Notes under the pieces: generated by a model | The model's input: the letters and a program-made list of their open reading frames with translations, nothing else | Databases searched by the model: none | Told to the model about the DNA's origin: nothing | Origin: an uncultured Mycolicibacterium sp. | Lineage (GTDB): Bacteria; Actinomycetota; Actinomycetes; Mycobacteriales; Mycobacteriaceae | Direction of reading: 5' to 3' | NCBI RefSeq assembly: GCF_937941905.1 | Contig: NZ_CALDGS010000095.1 | Coordinates: forward strand, 1-45,640 | DNA: 45,640 nt | Part shown: one piece after another, positions 24,782 through 31,930 of the stretch | Layout of the letters: each line of letters starts with the position of its first letter | Position numbering within the stretch: position 1 is the stretch's first letter | Made by a program: the position numbers and the translations under genes

Positions 24782-27271
24782 TCAGGCGCCCCGGCCCCGG
24801 TGGCCGGTCTTGCCTCCGCCGGTGTCGCCGGACGGTGCCGTCACCCTCCCGCCGGGGCCCCGCTTCGCGACGCCGGGCGCACCGACGTCGGCACGGGCCT
24901 CGGCGACGTGCTTGCGCAGCCGCTCGCCGATCGGGCCGCGGATGGCCGGTGCCCGCCGGGTGGGGCCGGCCTGCTCGGCGGTGTCCTGATTCGGCTCGTC
25001 CTCCCCGGTGACGCCTTGCTGGGACCCGGACTGTTCGGGCTCGATGTTTTCCGGTTCGATCTTTTCCGGTTCGATCTTCTCGGGTTCGATCTTCTCGGGA
25101 ACTGGGTTGCCGGACCCGGACCCGTCGGTGTCGACGTGACCGGAGGCCTCCTGCCCGGTACCCCCTGGCCCGTCCCCGTTCCGACGGAACTCGCGCTGCA
25201 GCTCGACCCGCTGATTGCTCACGTCGGTGGCTCCGTCCACAGCGATGTTGACGAGGTTCGTGGAGTTCGGGTCGGGTATCGACGCGGCCGACGACACCAG
25301 TTGCCCGCCGGCCGTCGCCCACGCATCACCGAGCAGGTTCGGCAACCCCGGAACGCCACCGCCGAGCGGCGCGTCGAGGTCGAGACCGAGCAGGCGCAAC
25401 AGGGCGCGCAGAGCGTTGGGACGTGGGTCGGTGCTGATCAGCCCCTCGGCCAGCGCCTGCTGGAAGCCGCGCACCGCCGCGGTCAGCAGGTTGGCCGGCA
25501 CCTCGGCCCAGTTGATCGCCGGCAGCGTACCGAACGCGGTCGGGATGTTCGCCTCGGTGAGGGTGCGGTCGTAGCGGGCCTGGTCGGCGTCCCAGTAGGC
25601 GTCGGTGTAGCCGAGGTTGACCAGGCTGGTCAGCAGCGGGTTGAGCGCGGTGGCCACCGGGTTGTTGAATGTGAAGCCCGGCGTGAACAGATTGATGAAA
25701 TCGGTTGCCAGATAAAGCGGTTCGAGCAACGGCAGGGACGGCGCCGGGACGGTGAAGTACAGGTTGACCGCCAGCGGTTCGGTGAGCAGCCCGTCGAGAA
25801 TGCCCTCGAGCTGCGGCTCCAGCTGTTCGAAGGCCGAACCGAGCAACTCACTGAGGTCCAGGCCGCGCAGCAGGTAGGTCGGCAACAGCCCCGCGACGAG
25901 GTTGTTGGCCACGGTGAAGGGATTCGGCCACGCCGCGAAGTCCGACAAGGGGTCGTATTCCCACCCGAAGTCGAGCTTGACCGGGAGCAGGTTGGCCCCA
26001 CCGAGCACCAGGCCGGTGTTGAGCACCGGCACGTTCAGCAGGTTGTCCTCGTTGACGCTGCTGGTGACGGATGTCTCCGGGGTGACGGTGTTGATGCCGA
26101 CCAGATCGCCCAGCGGGTACAGCCGGGCGAAGAGCCCGCCGTTGGGCCGACCGGGGTTGCGGATCAGCACCAGGGGCAGCAACGTGAGGCTGCCCAGCAG
26201 GAACGGATCGCCGTCGTAGGCGGCCCCGCCCGGCTGGTTGGGCAGGTCCGCCAGGACCTGCTCGTAGGCCGCGCCGGCCGCATAGGCGCCGAGCCCGAAG
26301 CCCACCACGGCGACCGCGCGCAGTGCGACCAGGTTCGGCAGCGTGATGTCGACCGACTCGAGCACGCCGCGGACCTTGTCGACGTCGACGAGCGGGAGTC
26401 CGAGTTCCGCCAACAACGGCAGGACGCCGATCTCCAGGTACCTGGTGTCGTTGATGTCCGAGGCCACCGGATTGGGCAACGCCGGCTGCCAGCCGAGGTC
26501 CACACCGAACAACTTGGCGAGGGTGAACGGCGCACCCGCGGTCACCACGTTGACCCCGGGAAGATTCAGATCGGCCAGGTTCAGCGGGTCGCTCAGGTCC
26601 AGGCCGAGCAGGCCGAGCAGTCGGCCCAGCGTCACGTCCTGGAGGAGACCGTCGAGATTGATCAGACTCGACTTGCCGAGGACGTCGATGAGGCCCGCCA
26701 CCAACTCCTCCACGGCATCCCCGAGCAGCGCGCCGACCACGGAACCGAGCACATCGTCGACGATGTTTCCCAGCACCCAGTCCAGGATGGCGCCCAGCCC
26801 GGGCAGGCCTTCCTCCAAGGACTCCGGGTCGAGCCCGAGCAGACCCTCCAGGCTGAGCCCGGCGGACTCGCCGCCCAGCGCACCGAGCACCCCGTCCAGC
26901 ACCCCGCCGAGGAGCTGAGAGAGGCCGAGTTGTCCCAGTGCGTTGGTCAACACGCTCTGCGGGTCCAAGCCGAGCGCCTGTGCGACCGCGGCCAGGTTGA
27001 CCGTTTCGACGAAGCCGCGGACGAGCTGCTCGGCGAACGCCTGCTGCAGGTCGTAGACGTTCGATCCGAGACCGCCGGTGAGGTCGGGCAGCTGCCCGGG
27101 CGGCGGGAACAGGTGCACCCCGGCGGTCAGGTCCACGTCGGCGACCGCCGATCGGGCGGTCGCCGCCTCCGCCGGCGCCACCATGCCGACGGTCAGTGCG
27201 GTCGCCGTCGCGGTCGCCGCGCCGGCGGTGACGATGCGTCGCGATCCCCTCGTCGACCGGTGCCGCGCCAT
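24782..27271 (-). CDS. exported PE-PPE-domain paralogue with acidic EKIEP repeat and basic tail
   Basis: Product of 829 residues, closest in layout to the 718-residue neighbour. Signal region STRGSRRIVTAGAATATATA (a possible Tat-like SRR, about 6-25) ends near AEA-ATA. A helical region (about 60-230) includes NVYDLQQAFAEQLVRGFVET. The PE-PPE-type domain (about 245-610) has LPGVNVVTAGAPFTLAKL, IRNPGRPNGGLFARLYPLGD and SLVNLGYTDAYWD. The elbow reads VVGFGLGAYAAG, again Gly for Ser, with LLPTYLL replacing the His-containing family segment. The C-terminus has four EP-E-K/N-I units in an acidic linker, then a basic RLRKHVAEARADVG-type tail. ATG at 27271 follows AAAAGGGGGCGGC. Function unknown. Confidence 0.85.
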   Translation of the reverse strand: MARHRSTRGSRRIVTAGAATATATALTVGMVAPAEAATARSAVADVDLTAGVHLFPPPGQLPDLTGGLGSNVYDLQQAFAEQLVRGFVETVNLAAVAQALGLDPQSVLTNALGQLGLSQLLGGVLDGVLGALGGESAGLSLEGLLGLDPESLEEGLPGLGAILDWVLGNIVDDVLGSVVGALLGDAVEELVAGLIDVLGKSSLINLDGLLQDVTLGRLLGLLGLDLSDPLNLADLNLPGVNVVTAGAPFTLAKLFGVDLGWQPALPNPVASDINDTRYLEIGVLPLLAELGLPLVDVDKVRGVLESVDITLPNLVALRAVAVVGFGLGAYAAGAAYEQVLADLPNQPGGAAYDGDPFLLGSLTLLPLVLIRNPGRPNGGLFARLYPLGDLVGINTVTPETSVTSSVNEDNLLNVPVLNTGLVLGGANLLPVKLDFGWEYDPLSDFAAWPNPFTVANNLVAGLLPTYLLRGLDLSELLGSAFEQLEPQLEGILDGLLTEPLAVNLYFTVPAPSLPLLEPLYLATDFINLFTPGFTFNNPVATALNPLLTSLVNLGYTDAYWDADQARYDRTLTEANIPTAFGTLPAINWAEVPANLLTAAVRGFQQALAEGLISTDPRPNALRALLRLLGLDLDAPLGGGVPGLPNLLGDAWATAGGQLVSSAASIPDPNSTNLVNIAVDGATDVSNQRVELQREFRRNGDGPGGTGQEASGHVDTDGSGSGNPVPEKIEPEKIEPEKIEPENIEPEQSGSQQGVTGEDEPNQDTAEQAGPTRRAPAIRGPIGERLRKHVAEARADVGAPGVAKRGPGGRVTAPSGDTGGGKTGHRGRGA
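25040..25099 (-). repeat. 15-bp tandem repeat, four copies, coding EKIEP units
   Basis: Units at 25040-25054, 25055-25069, 25070-25084 and 25085-25099 on the plus strand read TTCGATCTTNTCCGG with small changes. In translation they give the pentapeptide E-K/N-I-E-P in the linker of the 829-residue protein. Copy number may vary between strains through slippage. Confidence 0.9.
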
Positions 27272-27300
27272 GCCGCCCCCTTTTCGAGGTCAACCGAACG

Positions 27301-27342
27301 ATGACGGGCACTGTAACACCACCTGCATTTGCTGACACAGCA
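27301..27342 (-). promoter_or_regulatory. conserved upstream block of third PE-PPE paralogue
   Basis: ATGACGG (27301-27307), 5 bp, GTAACACC (27313-27320), 5 bp, CATTTGCTG (27326-27334), matching the block ahead of the giant repeat gene. TGCTG-ACA-CAGCA at 27330-27342 is in addition a perfect 5-bp inverted repeat. Shared control of the paralogues is the simplest reading. Confidence 0.5.
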
Positions 27343-27481
27343 GTCAATATTCTGTGGCAAAATCGCTGAACCAAACACGGCACAACACTCGGATCAGAAA
27401 GACGGTCTAAATACGCCGTAAGCGCCGATTTCTCCACGCCGCACCACCCGTTTCGGCAATGCAGAACAGCGGAATACCGAG

Positions 27482-28258
27482 TTAGCTGAACAGGCGCCGT
27501 GCGCTTGCTGCTGCAAGCGTTGTCGGGCCCACGTAACTCGCACCGAACAGCGCAACATGGGCCAGCAGCGGGTAGAGCTGGTGCAGCGGGATCCGGTCGC
27601 GCCAGCCCGGCCGCAGCGGCCGGACCTGCTGGTAGGCATCGAGGATGTCGTCCAGGTGAGGGCACCCGAACAGCGCCAGCATCGCCAGATCGGTCTCCCG
27701 GTGCCCGCCATGGGCGGCCGGGTCGATGAGCACCACCCCGTCCGGCGTCCACAGCACGTTGCCGCTCCACAGGTCGCCGTGCAGCCGCACCGGGTGGTCG
27801 TCGTCGTCGAACCACCCGTCCGCGCACCGATCGATCACCTGCTCCACCACCCGGCACACCGCCGCCGGCAGGCGGTGTGCGCACCGGTCCAGCATCGGCG
27901 CGAGCCGCTCATGGGCGTAGAAGCTTCCCCACCGGTCGTGCCCGGTCAGCGACATCGGCATCGGTGCCGAGAGCGGGCCGAAGAACCCGGGGCCGGTCCA
28001 GCCCGCCGGCGGGCAGCCGAACGCGTCCGCGCCCGCGTCATGGGTGATCGCAAGCCGGGCACCGAAATCGCGGGCGGCCGCCGGGGTGGGCGCCACCGTG
28101 TGCAGCCGTTGCAGGGTCAGCGAGTGCTCGTCGACGGCGAGCACCGGTACGGTGCGCACCCCGCCCGGCACCGTCAGCCAGCACAGGCCGGCAGCCTCGG
28201 CGGCGAAGCACCCGGGTGGTGCGGCCGGATTCCGTTTGACGAAGTGCGGCACCGTCAT
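27482..28258 (-). CDS. fructosamine kinase family protein
   Basis: Kinase-like protein of 258 residues of the fructosamine/ketosamine-3-kinase family (PF03881), which phosphorylates sugar adducts on amines during deglycation. The catalytic segment VRLHGDLWSGNVLW (HGDxxxxN, about residues 165-178) and the Mg-binding VVLIDPAAHGGHRETDLAML (about 183-202) are intact, as is the N-terminal FVKRNPAAPPGCFAAEAAGL with the ATP-site Lys. ATG at 28258 overlaps the DUF1275 gene's stop by 4 bp. It is the last gene of the long minus-strand run that includes mce1, though a link to lipid import is not evident. Confidence 0.88.
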   Translation of the reverse strand: MTVPHFVKRNPAAPPGCFAAEAAGLCWLTVPGGVRTVPVLAVDEHSLTLQRLHTVAPTPAAARDFGARLAITHDAGADAFGCPPAGWTGPGFFGPLSAPMPMSLTGHDRWGSFYAHERLAPMLDRCAHRLPAAVCRVVEQVIDRCADGWFDDDDHPVRLHGDLWSGNVLWTPDGVVLIDPAAHGGHRETDLAMLALFGCPHLDDILDAYQQVRPLRPGWRDRIPLHQLYPLLAHVALFGASYVGPTTLAAASARRLFS

Positions 28259-28935
28259 TGCGTGGTCGGCCGCGGACCGTAGCGGAACACCATTGCGGCA
28301 GCGGCGATCACCACCGCCGCTGCGGCAATCACCGGGGCCACCGTCACCCGGGTCACCGTGGCGCCGAGCACCGCACCACCGCACATCGTCAGCACCACTC
28401 CGTAGCGCAACTTCTCGCGCCGGCCGTCGCCGCCGGCGAGTCGGCTGTCGTAGCCGATCCCGACGATCGTCGAGGTGAGCACCGTCGTGGTGAGCTCGGG
28501 GATGCCGAACTGGCGGGCGGTGACGTTCTGGGCGCCGAACACCACGGCCATCCCGGCGATCAGCACCAACTTGCGGTCGTCCCGGTAGTCCAACACCCCG
28601 GCTCCCGCGAGCAGCGAAAGAATCAACAGCGCAACGACTTCCGATCCGAGTGCGATCGTCAGCCGGCGCCGGTCGTCGGGAATGTGGCGCACCATCCGGC
28701 CGCCGACCACGGTGCCGGCCAGGAAGCCGGCAAAGGCCACCACCGCGGCGGTCATGTCGATGCCGGAGTCGGGCACGAACCAGAACCCCAGGAAGATCAC
28801 GTTGCCGGTCATGTTGGCCACGAAGACGTGGCCGAGCACCAGCACGCTCACCGCGTCGACCATCCCGGTCGCGAACGTCAGCAGCAACAGCGCGAGGACC
28901 GTGGACCGTTCGCCGACCGGTGACGCCGGGGTCAT
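28255..28935 (-). CDS. DUF1275 (YoaK) family membrane protein
   Basis: Integral membrane protein of 226 residues with about six transmembrane helices. The family signature is clear: LLTFATGMVDAVSVLVLGHVFVANMTGNVIFLG, seen here as residues 18-50, then AGFLAGTVVGGR, AVVFGAQNVTARQFGIPELTTTVLTSTIVGI near residues 130-160. The transport or other function of DUF1275 is unknown. The ATG at 28935 is 10 bp downstream of the stop of the Mce-associated gene, so it may be read through from the mce1 operon, and it is coupled to the kinase gene by a 4-bp overlap. Confidence 0.9.
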   Translation of the reverse strand: MTPASPVGERSTVLALLLLTFATGMVDAVSVLVLGHVFVANMTGNVIFLGFWFVPDSGIDMTAAVVAFAGFLAGTVVGGRMVRHIPDDRRRLTIALGSEVVALLILSLLAGAGVLDYRDDRKLVLIAGMAVVFGAQNVTARQFGIPELTTTVLTSTIVGIGYDSRLAGGDGRREKLRYGVVLTMCGGAVLGATVTRVTVAPVIAAAAVVIAAAAMVFRYGPRPTTQ

Positions 28936-28945
28936 CGCACGGGTC

Positions 28946-29830
28946 TCACAACTGCGGGGTCAGATCCAGTTTGGTGACCGCGGTCATCCGGCTCACCCGC
29001 CAGTCGGCACCGTCGCGTTGCAGGGTGAGCCGGTAGGACAGGTAGCGCAGCGACGGGATGTTCTTGGTGCGCGGGCTGGTCGCCACCGAGTTGGTGTAGA
29101 CGAGCACGGTCGCCTCGTTGTCGGTGACCGACTCCACCGCCGCCCCCATGACCTGGGTGTTGTTGGTGACCTCGGCCTGTTTGTTGGTGGGCACGATGGC
29201 GTCGATGTAGCGGCGGTACTCGGCGGCGAAGTCCCCGGTCAGGTAGCGCTGCGCGCGGTCGGGCAGGGTGTCCATGTCCTGCGGGGTGTAGGTCCACAGT
29301 GTGGTGATGGCCTCGGTGGCGGTGCGGGCGATCTCGAGCTTGGTGTGCACCATCGCCCGGTCGGCGAGGTACGGCTGGGCCGCGGCTCCGGCGAATGCCC
29401 CAGCGGCGACGAACAACCCGCTCACCACTGCGGCGGCGACGAGCAGCCGCCGGCCGGCGGGCCGGTGGGCGGCGAGCACCGGTTCGGTGTCGGTCCCGGC
29501 CGCTTCGGACTCGCTCCCTTCGGTCTCGTCGGACGCCGGCTCGTCGGACGCGTCCGCGGCGTTCCCGGGGGCGGATTCGGTGGCGGATTCAGTGGCGGGC
29601 TCGGTTTCGGTTTCGGTCACCACTACCGCGCGCCGTACGCGGCCGGCCTTGCCGACCGGTGCCGGCTGCGCATCGCCCGGTTCGGCCTCCCCGGCCCCGG
29701 TTTCCTCGCTGCCGGACGCGTCGGTGGTGACGTCACCGCGCCTGCGGCGCAACCACTTCCACCGCCGCCGGGGTTCGGCGGCGTCGGCACCGGTGGTCAG
29801 ATCACCTGGATCAGGTTGCTGATCTTCCAC
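28946..29830 (-). CDS. Mce-associated membrane protein (Mas1D, Rv0178 type)
   Basis: Product of 294 residues with an acidic, low-complexity cytoplasmic N-terminus (ETETEPATESATESAPGN), one transmembrane helix (LLVAAAVVSGLFVAAGAFAG, about residues 130-149) and an extracytoplasmic alpha+beta domain ending SRMTAVTKLDLTPQL. The domain resembles the NTF2-like fold of Mce-associated proteins (YLTGDFAAEYRRYIDAIVP). These proteins stabilise Mce complexes. GTG at 29830 is preceded by AGAAGGGA and preferred over a TTG at 29863; it overlaps the previous gene by 34 bp. The N-terminal region is longer than in homologues I recall. Confidence 0.85.
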   Translation of the reverse strand: MEDQQPDPGDLTTGADAAEPRRRWKWLRRRRGDVTTDASGSEETGAGEAEPGDAQPAPVGKAGRVRRAVVVTETETEPATESATESAPGNAADASDEPASDETEGSESEAAGTDTEPVLAAHRPAGRRLLVAAAVVSGLFVAAGAFAGAAAQPYLADRAMVHTKLEIARTATEAITTLWTYTPQDMDTLPDRAQRYLTGDFAAEYRRYIDAIVPTNKQAEVTNNTQVMGAAVESVTDNEATVLVYTNSVATSPRTKNIPSLRYLSYRLTLQRDGADWRVSRMTAVTKLDLTPQL

Positions 29831-30345
29831 TGCTGTCCCTTCTTGACCGCCGTCGCCAACCAACGGCTGCCGCTTTCGATCGTGCGCTTCCCATCCGGGG
29901 TCTTCGTGGTGGTCTTGACGGCCACCAGCACATCGGCGCTGCCGTCGTCGTGCCAGCGCTCGATGCCGGCCGCCAGCACCTCGCCGGTGGTGGGTTCGGC
30001 GCGGGCCACCTGGACCAGGATCGCGTTCTTCTTCTCCTCGAACATCTTCGCGAACTCGCCGGTGGCCTCCTCCAGGATGCCGTCGGCGTAGTCGTTGGCG
30101 TTGAACGGATCCAGCGAGGTGTACTCGGTCATGAACTCGGTCACATAGTCCAGCACGGCGACGTCACGCGTCGCGGTGCGCCGGTCGCTCTCATGCTCGA
30201 CGAGCACGAACGTCGCCGCCGCCACCGCCAGCGGGATGAGCACCCCGGCCAGTGCGCCGAGCAGCGCCAGCCCCCACCGCGGCGGCCGTGGCCGCACGGC
30301 GAAGAAGTCGGGGTGCCCGGCGGTGATCCTGCGTCGTGGACTCAT
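29797..30345 (-). CDS. Mce-associated membrane protein (Mas1C, Rv0177 type)
   Basis: Product of 182 residues: short cytoplasmic head, transmembrane helix GLALLGALAGVLIPLAVAAATFV (about residues 25-47, written here in two parts of the same segment), and an extracytoplasmic domain with DYVTEFMTEYTSLDPFNAND and SRWLATAVKKGQQWKISNLI. Length and pattern match Rv0177 (184 residues). ATG at 30345 overlaps the preceding gene's stop by 4 bp (ATGA); an open extension upstream lacks homology. It is part of the mce1 operon and likely contacts the Mce1 complex. Confidence 0.88.
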   Translation of the reverse strand: MSPRRRITAGHPDFFAVRPRPPRWGLALLGALAGVLIPLAVAAATFVLVEHESDRRTATRDVAVLDYVTEFMTEYTSLDPFNANDYADGILEEATGEFAKMFEEKKNAILVQVARAEPTTGEVLAAGIERWHDDGSADVLVAVKTTTKTPDGKRTIESGSRWLATAVKKGQQWKISNLIQVI

Positions 30346-31298
30346 TGCCCCGCCCGGTTGAGGTTCGGTTGTTTGAGGACGGTCAGGTTCGACACCCGCC
30401 ACCGGCCGTCGTCGCCGCGCTCGAAACCGGCCCGCACGGTGGCGGTGATGAACTTCGCCGCCTGCGGGTCGTTCCCGCGCTGCCCCTGCAGGGCGATGAG
30501 CATTTCGGCCCGGTCCGCGCTCGCCTGCAGCACCGCGCTGTTGACCGCCCAGTACTCGTTGGTGACCAGGTCGCCCTGGGCCCGCACCACCTCCTGCTGG
30601 GCGGCGAACTGTTCCCGGTAGCCGTCGGCGACCAGGTCCCGGGCCCGGGCGAAATCCTCGTCGACCGAATCGGCCCGGTAGGACAGCATCTGCTCGACGA
30701 TCCGCGGCCCCTGCTCGCCGATCTCGCGGCGGGTCTCGAACACCGCGTGCTCGGGCCGGTACACCGCGAGGTAGCCCAGCCCCGCCACCGCCACCGCCAG
30801 CGCCGTGGCCGTCGCGAGCAGCACCCCGGCGTCGCGGCGGGCGTCACGGGCCGGCCGGTCCGGCACCCGGTGCACCTCGGTGTCCGCCAGCATGTCGGCG
30901 AAGGTGCGGTGCCGTCGGTCCCACAGCGGCCACAGCCAGCCGACCAGCATGCCGGCGGTGTCCAGCAGGTGCGCGACGTCGCGGAGCATCAGCCGGCCCA
31001 GCCCCGCCTTCCGGCCGTCACGCCGCACCACCCGGATCCGCCACACCGCGCGGCCCACGCTCCACCCGGTCAACTCCGGCAGCAACCAGCGGTTGACCAA
31101 CAGGCCCGCACCGGCGGCCACCGCGACCACGATGCACACCGACCACAGCGCGCCGAAGGCCTCGGCGGACCACGCCACCAACCCGGCGGTGGCCAGCACC
31201 CCGAGCGCGGGCAGCACGTCGACCGCGAACGCCCCGGCACGGGCCGACCACGGCGCCAGGGTGTCGGTGGTGCGGGCCGGTTCCAGGGTGTCCGTCAC
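30342..31298 (-). CDS. RDD-domain Mce-associated membrane protein (Mas1B, Rv0176 type)
   Basis: Product of 318 residues combining an RDD domain and an Mce-associated domain. The RDD part has APWSARAGAFAVDVLPALGV (R and D of the signature), two more transmembrane helices and WRIRVVRRDGRKAGLGRLML and HRTFADMLADTEV (about residues 10-145). The second part starts after a transmembrane helix (VLLATATALAVAVAGLGYLA) and includes the MSYRADSVDEDFARARDLV-type helix and VSNLTVLKQPNLN at the C-terminus. The GTG at 31298 overlaps the upstream gene by 4 bp. Length is close to Rv0176 (322 residues). Confidence 0.88.
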   Translation of the reverse strand: MTDTLEPARTTDTLAPWSARAGAFAVDVLPALGVLATAGLVAWSAEAFGALWSVCIVVAVAAGAGLLVNRWLLPELTGWSVGRAVWRIRVVRRDGRKAGLGRLMLRDVAHLLDTAGMLVGWLWPLWDRRHRTFADMLADTEVHRVPDRPARDARRDAGVLLATATALAVAVAGLGYLAVYRPEHAVFETRREIGEQGPRIVEQMLSYRADSVDEDFARARDLVADGYREQFAAQQEVVRAQGDLVTNEYWAVNSAVLQASADRAEMLIALQGQRGNDPQAAKFITATVRAGFERGDDGRWRVSNLTVLKQPNLNRAGQ

Positions 31299-31930
31299 GA
31301 GGTGACCTGATCCAGCCGGGCGATCTTCCAGGTACCGGCATCCGGCGCCATCCGCACCCGCAACCGGTAGCCCTGCTCCTGGTCGGCGGCCTCGGTGTTG
31401 GTGACCTTGACCCGCAGCGCCACCAGCACGTCGATCGCGCCGTCGTCGTGGTGGTGCTCCACCGCGGCCCGCATGTCCGAGACCGCGACCTTGACGTTGG
31501 CGACCCGGTAGGCGTCCACCAGCATGCTGCTGTACAGCGCCGCCTGGGCGGCGAAATCGCCGGTGGCGCAATCGATGATCTTGGCCTGCGCGGCGGTCAT
31601 GGCATCCACGTCCGGCGCCTGGGTGGCCGACACGCAATCCTGCGCTGCGGCCAGTGCGGCGGCCTCGTCACGGGCGAGCTGCTCGGCGTGCTGGTGGGCA
31701 CGCCAGGCCAGGACACCGCCGACGACCACCGCCGCGGTCGCCAGCACCAGGCCGGCGCAGATCCCGACCAGCCAGCCCCGGCCCAGCCGGGACGGTCGGG
31801 ACGCTACGGCTGGGTGGGCGGGGTCGGTCTGGTCGGTGGGGTCGGCCGGGGATACGGTGAGCGACTCGTCGGGCCGGTCATCAGCATCGGGACTGGGGTT
31901 CAGCTGGCTGGTGCCAGCATCTCCTTCCAT
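31295..31930 (-). CDS. Mce-associated membrane protein (Mas1A, Rv0175 type)
   Basis: Product of 211 residues: acidic N-terminal tail with DPTDQTDPAHPA, a transmembrane helix (GWLVGICAGLVLATAAVVVG, about residues 52-71) and an extracytoplasmic domain with two Cys (DCVSATQAPDV and KIIDCATGDF) that could pair. The domain ends RVRMAPDAGTWKIARLDQVTS. This corresponds to Rv0175, the first gene after mce1F. ATG at 31930 overlaps mce1F by 31 bp, and the stop overlaps the RDD gene by 4 bp, so the four accessory genes are translationally linked to the mce operon. Confidence 0.88.
   Translation of the reverse strand: MEGDAGTSQLNPSPDADDRPDESLTVSPADPTDQTDPAHPAVASRPSRLGRGWLVGICAGLVLATAAVVVGGVLAWRAHQHAEQLARDEAAALAAAQDCVSATQAPDVDAMTAAQAKIIDCATGDFAAQAALYSSMLVDAYRVANVKVAVSDMRAAVEHHHDDGAIDVLVALRVKVTNTEAADQEQGYRLRVRMAPDAGTWKIARLDQVTS

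Noticed and set aside
24779..27304. Plus-strand open frame of 841 codons opposite the 829-residue paralogue
   Set aside because: No start signal or domain. The opposite strand has the conserved PE-PPE-type domain and signal peptide.
13930..27480. Genomic island with mobile element
   Set aside because: No transposase, integrase, tRNA or terminal repeats were found, and base composition outside the intergenic gaps is like the surroundings. Only the gene content is unusual.
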